This document shows positions 5,550-12,024 of a DNA stretch of 12,986 bases, in pieces; the first letter of the stretch is position 1; the number at the start of each line of letters is the position of its first letter. The DNA is from Ruminococcus sp. (GTDB lineage Bacteria > Bacillota > Clostridia > Oscillospirales > Ruminococcaceae). A model generated the notes under the pieces. It was given only the letters and a program-made list of their open reading frames with translations. It did no database searches and was not told where the DNA came from. Both the position numbers and the translations under genes were made by a program. The DNA is taken from contig JAAVHM010000051.1 of assembly GCA_014799675.1 (NCBI GenBank), forward strand, positions 7,246 through 20,231, written 5' to 3'.

Positions 5550-5578
5550 ATTTTAGCATATGCTTACTGATTTGTCAA
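5550..5578 (-). promoter_or_regulatory. Sigma-A promoter of tetR
   Basis: TTGACA (5573-5578), 17 bases, TAAAAT (5550-5555) on the minus strand. The spacer contains the palindrome AGCATATGCT (5555-5564), part of a degenerate match to the iron box discussed in the findings. Confidence 0.85.
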
Positions 5579-5653
5579 TACCTTTAAACAAATTCGGCAC
5601 TTTTTACAATTATATTTTTTAAAACCGCAGCCCTGTTAATTGATTTTGCCGAT

Positions 5654-5682
5654 TTGATTCAACCACTCCGGGAGAATATAAG
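5654..5682 (+). promoter_or_regulatory. Probable sigma-A promoter of tspO
   Basis: TTGATT (5654-5659), 17 bases, TATAAG (5677-5682). Predicted start near 5689, giving a leader of about 30 bases. A TATAAT at 5697-5702 is closer to the gene but has no -35 and would leave no room for a leader. Confidence 0.65.
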
Positions 5683-5719
5683 CAAAATACCCCTCATATA
5701 ATAAAACGGAGGTGCTTGT

Positions 5720-6181
5720 ATGAAAATACGATGGAAAAAGCTGATTTTATGCCTGCTCATACCTTTGGCAGTTGGAGGGCTTTCCGCAGTCTTAACGCGG
5801 GACGGCATTGAGACATTTAAAATACTGCAAAAGCCGCCCCTTTCCCCGCCCGCCAAGCTGTTCCCCTTTGTCTGGACTATTTTATATATTATGATGGGAC
5901 TTGCTTCATATATTGTTCTAACGTCCAAAAAGCCGAGTAATCTTGGACTAATTTTATATGGCGTGCAGCTTTTTTTCAATTTTTTCTGGTCGATTTTATT
6001 TTTCAATAAAGAGCTGTATCTGTTTTCGTTTATATGGCTTGTGATAATGTGGTTCTTGATTTTGGCAGCGGCAATTCTCTTTTACCGCAGCACAAAATTT
6101 GCGGGGTATCTTATGATACCTTATTTATTATGGGTGGCGTTTGCAGGGTATCTGAATTTCGGGATTTATCTTCTCAACTGA
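5720..6181 (+). CDS. tspO: TspO/MBR family membrane protein
   Basis: A 153-residue integral membrane protein with five helices, the TspO (tryptophan-rich sensory protein, peripheral benzodiazepine receptor) fold. Known members bind porphyrins and related tetrapyrroles and are linked to oxidative stress and tetrapyrrole turnover. Family landmarks: KPPLSPPAKLFPFVWTILYIMMG (about 38-60), QLFFNFFWSILFF (about 83-95) and YLLWVAFAGYLNFGIYLLN at the C terminus. Length is standard. The ATG has GGAGGTG eight bases upstream and its own promoter. It is the only plus-strand gene and starts divergently from tetR, about 210 bases away. A tetrapyrrole protein near iron genes is suggestive, but no iron box lies in its promoter. 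Confidence 0.94.
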   Translation: MKIRWKKLILCLLIPLAVGGLSAVLTRDGIETFKILQKPPLSPPAKLFPFVWTILYIMMGLASYIVLTSKKPSNLGLILYGVQLFFNFFWSILFFNKELYLFSFIWLVIMWFLILAAAILFYRSTKFAGYLMIPYLLWVAFAGYLNFGIYLLN

Positions 6182-6211
6182 AAATGGGCGAAACACAAAT
6201 AGTGCAAAAAC

Positions 6212-6249
6212 GCGGGGCTGCGGACGTTATTCACGTCATGCAGTCCCGC
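6212..6249 (+). terminator. Long hairpin after tspO, possible terminator
   Basis: GCGGGGCTGC (6212-6221) pairs with GCAGTCCCGC (6240-6249) with one G-U pair. Inside, GACGT (6223-6227) pairs with ACGTC (6233-6237) around TATTC. It lies 31 bases after the tspO stop. A T-rich stretch follows only after about 25 bases (6274-6285), so it is not a textbook intrinsic terminator. Confidence 0.5.
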
Positions 6250-6325
6250 TGCTCTCTCATATATGAAATAAAGTTTTTTCTTTTTAATGTAGATTTATAA
6301 TGTTTTTACGTATATAAATATTTCC

Positions 6326-6808
6326 TCACACACAAAATTCAAATGTAATTTGGTCGTCATATTTGTCGGCGTGTCCCTCATTTCGCTTGATTACAGCGCC
6401 GCCCATAGAACGGTAAAAATCCTGTGCCGAATAATTGTGAGAGTTACAATTGCAGGTGAATTTGTCAAATCCATGCGTTCCGCAATACTCTCTGATCAGC
6501 GCAAATGCTTGTTTCCCGATACCTTGACGCTGATATTCCTGCCGTATATAAAGCGATTGGATATAAACAGTTTCCGTAGTCAAAAAATTTAAATAACCTA
6601 TCGGCTCATCAGCACTGGTTATCAAATATACATGATAAGAAACATCTCGAATACGCTGCAAATCGCGCTGTCTGTGTTCCTCATAATCGTAATTATCAAT
6701 TCTTTCATCGGAATATATTCCCCGATAGGTTGTACACCATATTTCGTGGCGAAGCTCGGATATGATTTTTGCCGTATCCTCATTTGCCAAAATAAATTCG
6801 ACCGCCAT
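6326..6808 (-). CDS. GNAT family N-acetyltransferase
   Basis: A 160-residue acetyl-CoA-dependent acetyltransferase with one GNAT domain; the substrate cannot be told. The acetyl-CoA site is clear: SLYIRQEYQRQGIGKQAF (85-102) is motif A with the Q/R-x-x-G-x-G/A pattern, preceded by the strand IGYLNFLTTETVYIQ (70-84). The region FDKFTCNCNSHNYSAQDFYRSMGG (114-137) is motif B with the N..A..FY..MGG helix that closes the pocket. The ATG at 6806-6808 follows AAGGAA at eight bases. It starts 29 bases after the HD gene, on the same strand, and has no promoter of its own, so the two form an operon. It faces tspO tail to tail. Confidence 0.92.
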   Translation of the reverse strand: MAVEFILANEDTAKIISELRHEIWCTTYRGIYSDERIDNYDYEEHRQRDLQRIRDVSYHVYLITSADEPIGYLNFLTTETVYIQSLYIRQEYQRQGIGKQAFALIREYCGTHGFDKFTCNCNSHNYSAQDFYRSMGGAVIKRNEGHADKYDDQITFEFCV

Positions 6809-6837
6809 TTTATCATCTTCCTTTCACAGATTAGAAT

Positions 6838-7482
6838 TTACCGAATACCGTCCCATTCATCTAAAAATTCCGAAATGTAATTTTTCATATAATCCTCTCT
6901 TTGTTGGGCAATCTTTTTTGCTGTGTCCGTATTCATCAGGTCTTTGAGTTGGAACAGCTTTTCATAAAAATGGTTGATTGACGTAGAAATATGGTTTTGA
7001 TATTTATCAGAATTCATGTTTACAGTTGGTTTGATTTCTGGGTCATGAATCATTCTATTATGGCTTCCGCCATATGCAAAAGTTCTGGCAATACCGATAG
7101 CTCCTATAGCGTCTAACCTGTCGGCGTCCTGCACGCACATACCCTCGATCGTTTCAGGAGCAACAGAATCTGTTCCTCTGAAAGACACTTCGCCGATAAT
7201 ATTGCATATTGTTTTTATCATTTCTTCCGAAATGCCATGCTTTCTCAAAAAGCCAACCGCTTTATCCTTATTTGCATATGTTTCAGGCGATAACTTGATG
7301 TCGTCAACATCATGCAGCAGCGCGGCTAACTGAACGATTATTAAATTTGCATTTTCTTGTTCTGCAATTCTCGCTGCCATTTTGTATACTCTCAAAGTAT
7401 GAAAAAAATCATGACCGCTGTAATCATCATTAAAAGTATTTCTGACAAATTCGAGAGCATCGTCAATTATTGTTTTATTCAT
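6838..7482 (-). CDS. HD-domain phosphohydrolase, YedJ-like
   Basis: A 214-residue metal-dependent phosphohydrolase of the HD superfamily, in the YedJ-like group. Metal ligands are in place: H24 and H28 (SGHDFFHTLRVYKMA), the doublet H57-D58 in LAALLHDVDDIKL, and D119/D121 in VQDADRLDAIGAIGIARTFAY, a stretch typical of the group. Members hydrolyse nucleotide or small phosphoester substrates, but the physiological substrate here is unknown. The ATG at 7480-7482 has AGGAG (7489-7493) six bases upstream and a good promoter at 7529-7557. The GNAT gene follows it. Length is normal and there is no sign of damage. Confidence 0.93.
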   Translation of the reverse strand: MNKTIIDDALEFVRNTFNDDYSGHDFFHTLRVYKMAARIAEQENANLIIVQLAALLHDVDDIKLSPETYANKDKAVGFLRKHGISEEMIKTICNIIGEVSFRGTDSVAPETIEGMCVQDADRLDAIGAIGIARTFAYGGSHNRMIHDPEIKPTVNMNSDKYQNHISTSINHFYEKLFQLKDLMNTDTAKKIAQQREDYMKNYISEFLDEWDGIR

Positions 7483-7528
7483 AAGGCACTCCTATAAATT
7501 CTGATTTTCAATCCATTACCTGATAGAA

Positions 7529-7557
7529 ATCATACCACAAAATAACAAAAAAGTCAA
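7529..7557 (-). promoter_or_regulatory. Sigma-A promoter of the HD-GNAT operon
   Basis: TTGACT (7552-7557), 17 bases, TATGAT (7529-7534) on the minus strand. Each hexamer differs from consensus by one base. Predicted start near 7521, about 40 bases before the HD gene. Confidence 0.8.
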
Positions 7558-7589
7558 CTGGTTAAAGGAACTGAAACATATCAATGAAG

Positions 7590-7846
7590 CTAAGCAGTAA
7601 TTTTCACACCGTTCAATACACCGATAGAAAGTTTTTTTCTGATAAGCGAATCGTTCGGCTTGTAGTTAAGCATTTTTCAAGATACAACGTTCTATTTTTC
7701 TGCAATAAAACCTCGCCCACACTTGATACCATTACCGAAGCTATCATTTCCACCATAAGCTTAATGGCAAGCTCTATCATAAGCGGAAATATCAGCTTTG
7801 CTAAATTCTTTTTGCCGAATATTTTTTCGGAAACAGACATACTCAT
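7590..7846 (-). pseudogene. Remnant of a MATE family efflux transporter with internal deletion
   Basis: MATE proteins are about 450 residues with 12 helices and export drugs or metabolites using Na+ or H+. Here only scraps are left. The first frame (start 7846) reads MSMSVSEKIFGKKNLAKLIF, then PLMIELAIKLMVEMIASVMV, then SSVGE, which matches the extreme N terminus of clostridial MATE proteins. It then changes to unrelated residues and stops at 7613. In another frame (7590-7673) the residues KPNDSLIRKKLSIGVLNGV match, from memory, a central MATE segment (IGVPNG(V/L)EN). About 160 codons between the two and everything after are missing. A ribosome site (GGAGAG) survives. It lies just after the two-component operon with no clear terminator between them. 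The MATE match is from memory and needs a search. Confidence 0.72.
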
Positions 7847-7895
7847 CTCTCCATAATAAATACATCGTCAGACAGGGACTATTCACATTCTCACC

Positions 7896-8279
7896 CTATT
7901 TTCCCGAAAAATTTTCCCGTTCGATTTCCTCTGTAAGCCTTAAAATTTCAGGCGCAATTTTTTCACGCTGTTTCTTTGTTACAAATTTAAAGATCGGATA
8001 AGCCAAACCGAGAATTACCATTCCAGCAATACCGATAATTACGCCTGCGATAAACTGCGACCATTCAAGGCACAGACACATTCCGAAGCCCATTATCAGC
8101 GTACCTATTACGCCAACAATAATGGAAATTATCGTTCCCGAACGTTCCGCGCTTTTATCAAGGCGGCGCAGTCTTTCCATTTTAGTTTCCTCTTGGGGAA
8201 GATATTTTTTGCGGATATTTTCAAGCTCCGCCTGCTGCTTTGCGGAATATGTGTACTCAAATTTTTCGTTGTTATCCAT
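7896..8279 (-). CDS. Small two-helix membrane protein with GMC motif (last gene of the two-component operon)
   Basis: A 127-residue protein that I recognise only as an unnamed family common in Clostridia. It has a charged cytoplasmic N-terminal part (about 10-45, KQQAELENIRKKYLPQEETK and ERLRRLD, helical), two membrane helices (about 48-68 and 75-98) and a charged C-terminal helix (101-124). The turn between the helices is GMCLCLEW (66-73), followed by GVIIGIAG (79-86). The same motif occurs twice in the 123-residue protein at 11606-11977. An upstream GTG/ATG start would add eight residues, but AAAGGAG sits eight bases before the ATG at 8277-8279, which I take as the start. It overlaps the previous gene by eight bases, so the two are translated together. 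Function unknown; a partner of the sensor system is possible. Confidence 0.8.
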   Translation of the reverse strand: MDNNEKFEYTYSAKQQAELENIRKKYLPQEETKMERLRRLDKSAERSGTIISIIVGVIGTLIMGFGMCLCLEWSQFIAGVIIGIAGMVILGLAYPIFKFVTKKQREKIAPEILRLTEEIERENFSGK

Positions 8280-9219
8280 TAATAACGCTCCTTTCTTTTT
8301 CAAGCTTTTTAAGACAAATATTTGCCCTGACTATCATAAAAACAGCCATTCCCATTACAATTAAACAAACCATTCCTCCGGTTATCGTGTTCATCAAACG
8401 CTGTAATTCTTCTCCGCCGCCGAACGCGGAAAACATAGCCGTCTGCAACGCGAACATTGACATAAGCGCGCCCGCAAGCGCAAGAATTTTCGCCGCCGAA
8501 AGTATGGCGTTGTTTCTCCTTGAAAATTTCACAACATTAACGACCGCATTTATTAAACAGTAAAACGCGTACAGCGCGGAAATATAAATAATGTACCCTT
8601 TGTACTCATAGCTGCGGTTCTGCCATATCATCTGCACGGTCATTCCGCCCATTGCGGCATTAAGCGCAAACATCATAATTCCGCACAAACGCGCGCTTTT
8701 GTATTCGTGAATTTTCCTTTCAACACCGCGTTCCTTCTTGTCGGTAATTCGCACGTTCCGCATTAATGTAAATCTTATCGCGCTTAGCATAACGTAATAA
8801 ATTCCGATAGCCCAAAGCCACGCCGAACGGAAAATAACTCCCGTCGCGCATTTGAAGACTGCGTAAAACATATTGACCGCAAGCCCGCTGTACAGCGAAA
8901 CTTTTGCGCGGAATTCTATGTCGTCCAGATACATTGAGGTGTATTTATATCGCCGCATAAATTTGCGAAAAGCGACTATTATTTTTACCTCGTCGCCGTG
9001 AATAAGTTCCTTGCACCGTCTTTTTGCCCTCGGAAAATTTGCACACAAAACCGTCAGCGCATATGCGGAAATCACATATGAAATGTACGAAATTGGATTT
9101 GTACTGCTCAAAAATTTAAGGGAAATTATCACGGCAGGGAAACCGATAACCGAGGTCAGAACAATTACCCAAACAGGCGGAAAAAGTATTTTATAGAGAA
9201 ATTCTTTAAACCGTTTCAT
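8272..9219 (-). CDS. Eight-helix membrane protein of unknown function, third gene of the two-component operon
   Basis: A 315-residue integral membrane protein. I recall similar unnamed proteins, with the shared phrase 'NPISYISYVISAYALTVLC' (41-59), in Lachnospiraceae and Ruminococcaceae genomes; no function is established to my knowledge. Predicted helices at about 12-34, 44-62, 106-126, 133-152, 176-196, 208-228, 236-262 and 278-300. Between helices 2 and 3 is a basic loop (63-105), and SAIRFTLMRNVR (146-157) follows helix 4. Three in-frame starts are possible (9228 GTG, 9225 ATG, 9219 ATG). AAGGTG (9228-9233) fits only the last one, at eight bases, so I use 9219. It overlaps the kinase gene by 14 bases and the small gene after it by eight, which indicates tight co-translation with the sensor kinase. 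Confidence 0.82.
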   Translation of the reverse strand: MKRFKEFLYKILFPPVWVIVLTSVIGFPAVIISLKFLSSTNPISYISYVISAYALTVLCANFPRAKRRCKELIHGDEVKIIVAFRKFMRRYKYTSMYLDDIEFRAKVSLYSGLAVNMFYAVFKCATGVIFRSAWLWAIGIYYVMLSAIRFTLMRNVRITDKKERGVERKIHEYKSARLCGIMMFALNAAMGGMTVQMIWQNRSYEYKGYIIYISALYAFYCLINAVVNVVKFSRRNNAILSAAKILALAGALMSMFALQTAMFSAFGGGEELQRLMNTITGGMVCLIVMGMAVFMIVRANICLKKLEKERSVING

Positions 9220-10273
9220 TTTCATCACACCTTAATTTCACCGTGAATGTGCTGCCCTTTCCAAGCTCGCTCTGGACGGAAATTTCGCAGTTTGTAATAT
9301 CAATAACACGCTTTACAAGGGCAAGCCCAAGACCGTTTCCCTTTGCCGCATGGGAGGTGTCCCCCTGATAAAATTTCTCAAAAATATGCCTTCCTGTTTC
9401 GGCGGACATTCCGCAGCCCGTGTCGCTTACGGAAACTTCCGCAACGCCTTTTTCTTTTTTCAGCGTGACGGAAATTTTTCCGTCCATATCCGTAAATTTT
9501 ACTGCGTTTGAAAATAAATTGTTCCACACAAGGGACAGCATTTCAGCGTCGGCATTTATAAAAATATCTTCCTCGATATCCGTTTCGATCTCAATATTTT
9601 TTCTCTCCCAAACTTCCTCAAAGGACAGCAAGCATTCGCATAATTGCTCGCTTAAATTGTAGGGCTTGCTGACAGGGTAGATCTGCTGATTTTCAAGCTT
9701 GTTCAGCTTCAAAATATTTGTGATAAGGTTTGCAAGACTGCGTGAAGCGTCCGTTACCGACTTTGCGTACTGAATTCGTTTTTCCTCTGTCAGGTCGGGA
9801 CTTTGCAGAAGCGTACCGTAATTATTTATCGCCGCTAACGGAGTTTTCAACTCATGGGAAACGTTTGCGATAAAGTCCGTCCGCAAGGTCTCCACACCCT
9901 TTAATTCTTCGGACATTTTGTTGATACCGTCGATTATTTCGTTAAAATTTCCCTCGTCCGCAATATCGGTAACACGAGGTATTTTTACGTTAAAATCGCC
10001 CCGTGTGATTTTTTCAAGCTCGGATATTATCATTTTTACGGGACGTTCCACCGTAATTTTTCTGCGTATAAAATCAATTGCCCAAAGGATAAATGTGAGC
10101 AGAAAAATATTTAGAAATGTAAGCGGCGCATTTCTTCTGATAAAGGCTTCGTCAATGCTTGCGGACGTGAAAAAAATCAGAAACGAACAGGTCACAACAA
10201 AGGAAATAAGCGCAAAAAAAGTTATAAATCGGAGTATTCCGAAGCCGATTTTTTGTGGACTTTTTCCGTTCAT
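9206..10273 (-). CDS. Sensor histidine kinase with HAMP domain
   Basis: A 355-residue membrane histidine kinase, partner of the adjacent regulator. Order: two helices (about 11-35 and 50-70) with only about 15 residues outside between them, HAMP linker (70-125), HisKA dimer domain with the phospho-acceptor H140 in VSHELKTPLAAINNY, and an HATPase_c domain. The latter has the N box WNNLFSNAVKF (250-260), G1 DTGCGM (284-289), F box IFEKFYQGD (297-305) and G2 GNGLGLALV (312-320). The tiny outer loop means that it has no sizeable extracellular ligand domain. Such 'intramembrane-sensing' kinases usually detect envelope or membrane stress or signal through a membrane partner, here perhaps the eight-helix protein. 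It overlaps the regulator gene by the four bases ATGA. Confidence 0.95.
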   Translation of the reverse strand: MNGKSPQKIGFGILRFITFFALISFVVTCSFLIFFTSASIDEAFIRRNAPLTFLNIFLLTFILWAIDFIRRKITVERPVKMIISELEKITRGDFNVKIPRVTDIADEGNFNEIIDGINKMSEELKGVETLRTDFIANVSHELKTPLAAINNYGTLLQSPDLTEEKRIQYAKSVTDASRSLANLITNILKLNKLENQQIYPVSKPYNLSEQLCECLLSFEEVWERKNIEIETDIEEDIFINADAEMLSLVWNNLFSNAVKFTDMDGKISVTLKKEKGVAEVSVSDTGCGMSAETGRHIFEKFYQGDTSHAAKGNGLGLALVKRVIDITNCEISVQSELGKGSTFTVKLRCDENETV

Positions 10274-10941
10274 TTCAGCACCGCCTTGTAGCCGAGACCG
10301 TGTACAGTAACTATTTCAAAATCCTTGCAGTGTTCAAATTTTTCCCGCAGCTTACGCATATAAACGTCCACCGTTCTTGAACCCGACTCGGATTCGGCGT
10401 CCCAGAATTCGTTCATAAGCTGGGAACGGGTAAATGTTTTTTTCGGATAGGAAAGCAATTTGTAAAGCAGATTGAATTCCCGCACAGTCAGGGGAATATC
10501 CTCACCGTCCAGAACGGCGGAGCGTTCCTCCGCGTCAAGAACAAGAGAGCCTACCGTAATTTGTTTTGCGCTTGCAATTTTCGCCCTGCGGAGCAATGCG
10601 CCGATTTTCAAAAGCAGCTCGTCAAGGTCAACGGGCTTCACCATATAGTCGTCAATGCCAATGCCGTACCCCCGCTGCTTGGAACGGAAATCATCTCTTG
10701 CCGTCATAAAAAGAATTGGGATATCCTTGTTAAGAGAGCGCACAGTTTCGGCAAATTCAAAGCCGTCAATTTTCGGCATCATAATGTCGGAAATAATCAG
10801 GTCGAAAACATTGCCGTACATTTCGTTGTACGCCTCGTTCGCTTCTAAACAGCCCACCGCCTCGTAACCGTTTCTGTCCAGATATTCACATACCGTTTTA
10901 TTCAGGTCTCTGTCGTCCTCGACCACCAATATTTTAAACAT
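10270..10941 (-). CDS. OmpR/PhoB family response regulator
   Basis: A 223-residue two-component regulator. Receiver domain 1-120: acidic pocket D9-D10, phospho-acceptor D52 in LIISDIMMPKIDG, T80 in LFMTARDD and K102 in VKPVDL. The winged-helix DNA-binding domain is 127-223, with LTVREFNLLYKLLSYP (151-166), the recognition helix in SGSRTVDVYMRKLREKF (186-202) and the wing VTVHGLGYK (211-219). Everything needed for activity is present. The ATG has GGAGG nine bases upstream. It is the first gene of RR-HK-315 aa-127 aa. The promoter has a good -10 but no -35, and a direct repeat in its place, so the protein probably activates its own operon. Confidence 0.96.
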   Translation of the reverse strand: MFKILVVEDDRDLNKTVCEYLDRNGYEAVGCLEANEAYNEMYGNVFDLIISDIMMPKIDGFEFAETVRSLNKDIPILFMTARDDFRSKQRGYGIGIDDYMVKPVDLDELLLKIGALLRRAKIASAKQITVGSLVLDAEERSAVLDGEDIPLTVREFNLLYKLLSYPKKTFTRSQLMNEFWDAESESGSRTVDVYMRKLREKFEHCKDFEIVTVHGLGYKAVLK

Positions 10942-10972
10942 AGCCGTCCCTCCAAATTAATGAGTTTGACTA

Positions 10973-11005
10973 ATCATAACACATTGATGTTAAAGTATTG
11001 TTAAA
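10973..11005 (-). promoter_or_regulatory. Regulator-dependent promoter with 11-bp direct repeat
   Basis: On the plus strand TGTTAAA occurs at 10988-10994 and 10999-11005, an exact 11-bp period, which is the usual footprint of an OmpR/PhoB dimer. The minus-strand -10 TATGAT (10973-10978) is nine bases away, and the -35 position (10996-11001) reads ACAATA, far from consensus. A PhoB-type activator replacing the -35 contacts fits well. The same repeat lies upstream of the small-protein operon. Confidence 0.72.
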
Positions 11006-11034
11006 ATTCGGCGGTTCACAGAAATTTTACAAAA

Positions 11035-11058
11035 GCGGCGAAGTTTTCCCTCCGCCGC
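11035..11058 (-). terminator. Terminator of the small-protein operon
   Basis: A stem of nine pairs (11050-11058 with 11035-11043, one G-U) around TTTTCC, GC-rich (GCGGCG/CGCCGC), followed on the minus strand by TTTTG. It lies eight bases after the stop codon of the 71-residue gene and just before the regulator promoter. Confidence 0.75.
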
Positions 11059-11065
11059 GTAAATG

Positions 11066-11281
11066 TTATTTATTTTTATTCAGCCGTTCCTTTGCTTCCG
11101 CGGCAGTTTCGCCGTCTTTGGCAAGAAAACTGTCCACAAATTTGTCCTCAACCTTTTTATATGCGCCGACCACGCCGTCCTCGACCTTTTTGTAAGTACC
11201 AACAACGCCGCTTTCTATGGCATTGTACGCGCCAACGACCTTTTCCTCGATTTTTTTGTTTGCTTCAATAATCTTTGACAT
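11066..11281 (-). CDS. 71-residue protein made of 11-residue amphipathic repeats
   Basis: After MSK the protein consists of 11-residue units: IIEANKKIEEK (4-14), VVGAYNAIESG (15-25), VVGTYKKVEDG (26-36), VVGAYKKVEDK (37-47), then FVDSFLAKDGE (48-58) and an acidic-basic tail. An 11-mer period of this type gives a long amphipathic helix of the 11/3 kind seen in membrane-binding proteins such as apolipoproteins and synucleins; that is an analogy, not homology. There is no signal peptide or membrane helix. The ATG follows GGAGG by eight bases. It is the last gene of the 123-35-45-71 operon and a longer sister of the 45-residue gene just upstream. I recall similar unnamed proteins in Clostridia. 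A membrane-surface role is inferred. Confidence 0.85.
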   Translation of the reverse strand: MSKIIEANKKIEEKVVGAYNAIESGVVGTYKKVEDGVVGAYKKVEDKFVDSFLAKDGETAAEAKERLNKNK

Positions 11282-11329
11282 TTTGCATACCTCCGATAAA
11301 ATATATTTTCAAAAAATTTTTATAAATTT

Positions 11330-11467
11330 TCAAGGTCTTTGCAAATAAGCCGCCATTTCGGCAATAATACGGTCTTTTGCACCGGCAGAGCTTTCGCCCT
11401 CCTTTACAAGAAAAATTTCAAAAAATTTATTCTCGATTTTTTTGTATACTTCAATAATCTTTGACAT
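11330..11467 (-). CDS. 45-residue paralog of the 11-mer repeat protein
   Basis: This short gene begins MSKIIEVYKKIENKFFEIFL and continues VKEGESSAGAKDRIIAEMAA, ending YLQRP before TGA at 11330-11332. Residues 1-14 and 15-33 align with residues 1-14 and 48-66 of the 71-residue protein downstream, so exactly three 11-mer units (33 residues) are absent. The ribosome site (CGGAGG, 11476-11481, nine bases from ATG) and the first codons are nearly identical in DNA to those of its neighbour, which points to tandem duplication. The site directly follows the stop codon of the 35-residue gene. No membrane helix is present. It is short enough to be missed by standard gene finders. Confidence 0.8.
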   Translation of the reverse strand: MSKIIEVYKKIENKFFEIFLVKEGESSAGAKDRIIAEMAAYLQRP

Positions 11468-11481
11468 TTCGCATACCTCCG

Positions 11482-11589
11482 TTAATTACGATTTTCACGA
11501 ATTTTTTTGCAAGTGAAAATTGCAGCAATCGTTCCAAGCAAGCCCGCAATGGGAATAAGGACATATTTCATTTTAAAATTCTTTTTCAT
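11482..11589 (-). CDS. 35-residue single-helix membrane protein
   Basis: The reading frame gives MKKNFKMKYVLIPIAGLLGT, then IAAIFTCKKIRENRN and a TAA stop. Basic ends flank one membrane helix (about 9-25), the usual form of a bacterial small membrane protein. A ribosome site AAGGGGG (11599-11605) lies ten bases before the ATG and overlaps the stop of the 123-residue gene, so translation is coupled. Its stop lies directly before the ribosome site of the 45-residue gene. The tight packing on both sides supports a real gene. No family recognised. Confidence 0.7.
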   Translation of the reverse strand: MKKNFKMKYVLIPIAGLLGTIAAIFTCKKIRENRN

Positions 11590-11605
11590 TTTGATTTTCC
11601 CCCTT

Positions 11606-11977
11606 TTACTTTATACCCTTTATCATGGGTATAAGACATATCAGCAGGACTATGCCGACAATCCCGACAATAATTCCAAGTATCATGAGATTGCTCCAGA
11701 CCATTGTCATGCACATTCCAACTCCAAAAACTATTGTGGAAAATATTCCGTAAATTATGATACCGATCGTTTTGCCGCTGATTTTGACAGGAGCTGCATT
11801 TGTCATTTTCCTGCGGACAATAACCATTGCAAGCAGTACGATCACTCCGACCACACCGCAGACAATTCCGGGCGTAAATGCGTTCCATTCGGGAAGAAGC
11901 GCCATGCACATTCCCAGCGCAAAAATAAGTCCTCCCACAACCGACATGATAAGCGTTACAAAATTTTCTTTTTTCAT
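11606..11977 (-). CDS. Four-helix membrane protein with duplicated GMC motif
   Basis: A 123-residue membrane protein of unknown function, first gene of the small-protein operon. It is an internal duplication. Each half is a helix pair whose turn reads GMC-M-x(3-4)-W: GMCMALLPEW (22-31) then GIVCGVVG (37-44), and GMCMTMVW (87-94) then GIIVGIVG (101-108). A basic loop RRKMTNAAPVKISGKT (55-70) joins the halves. The 127-residue protein at the end of the two-component operon has one copy of the same unit, so the two operons encode related proteins. The ATG at 11975-11977 follows GGAGG by eight bases. A 193-residue frame on the other strand covers the same bases but has no ribosome site or recognisable protein content. 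Confidence 0.83.
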   Translation of the reverse strand: MKKENFVTLIMSVVGGLIFALGMCMALLPEWNAFTPGIVCGVVGVIVLLAMVIVRRKMTNAAPVKISGKTIGIIIYGIFSTIVFGVGMCMTMVWSNLMILGIIVGIVGIVLLICLIPMIKGIK

Positions 11978-12024
11978 GATAGTTACCTCCGATTTTATTT
12001 TTCAGACGTTTTCCTCATCTGTTG

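Noticed and set aside
5697..5702. TATAAT directly upstream of the tspO ribosome site as its -10 element
   Set aside because: No -35 at the right distance and the transcript would begin at the ribosome site; TTGATT-N17-TATAAG at 5654-5682 fits better.
5659..6006. 115-codon minus-strand frame
   Set aside because: Antisense to tspO, a complete and well-conserved family member, and it covers the tspO promoter.
7584..7856. 90-codon plus-strand frame
   Set aside because: Antisense to the MATE remnant, which has a recognisable N terminus and ribosome site.
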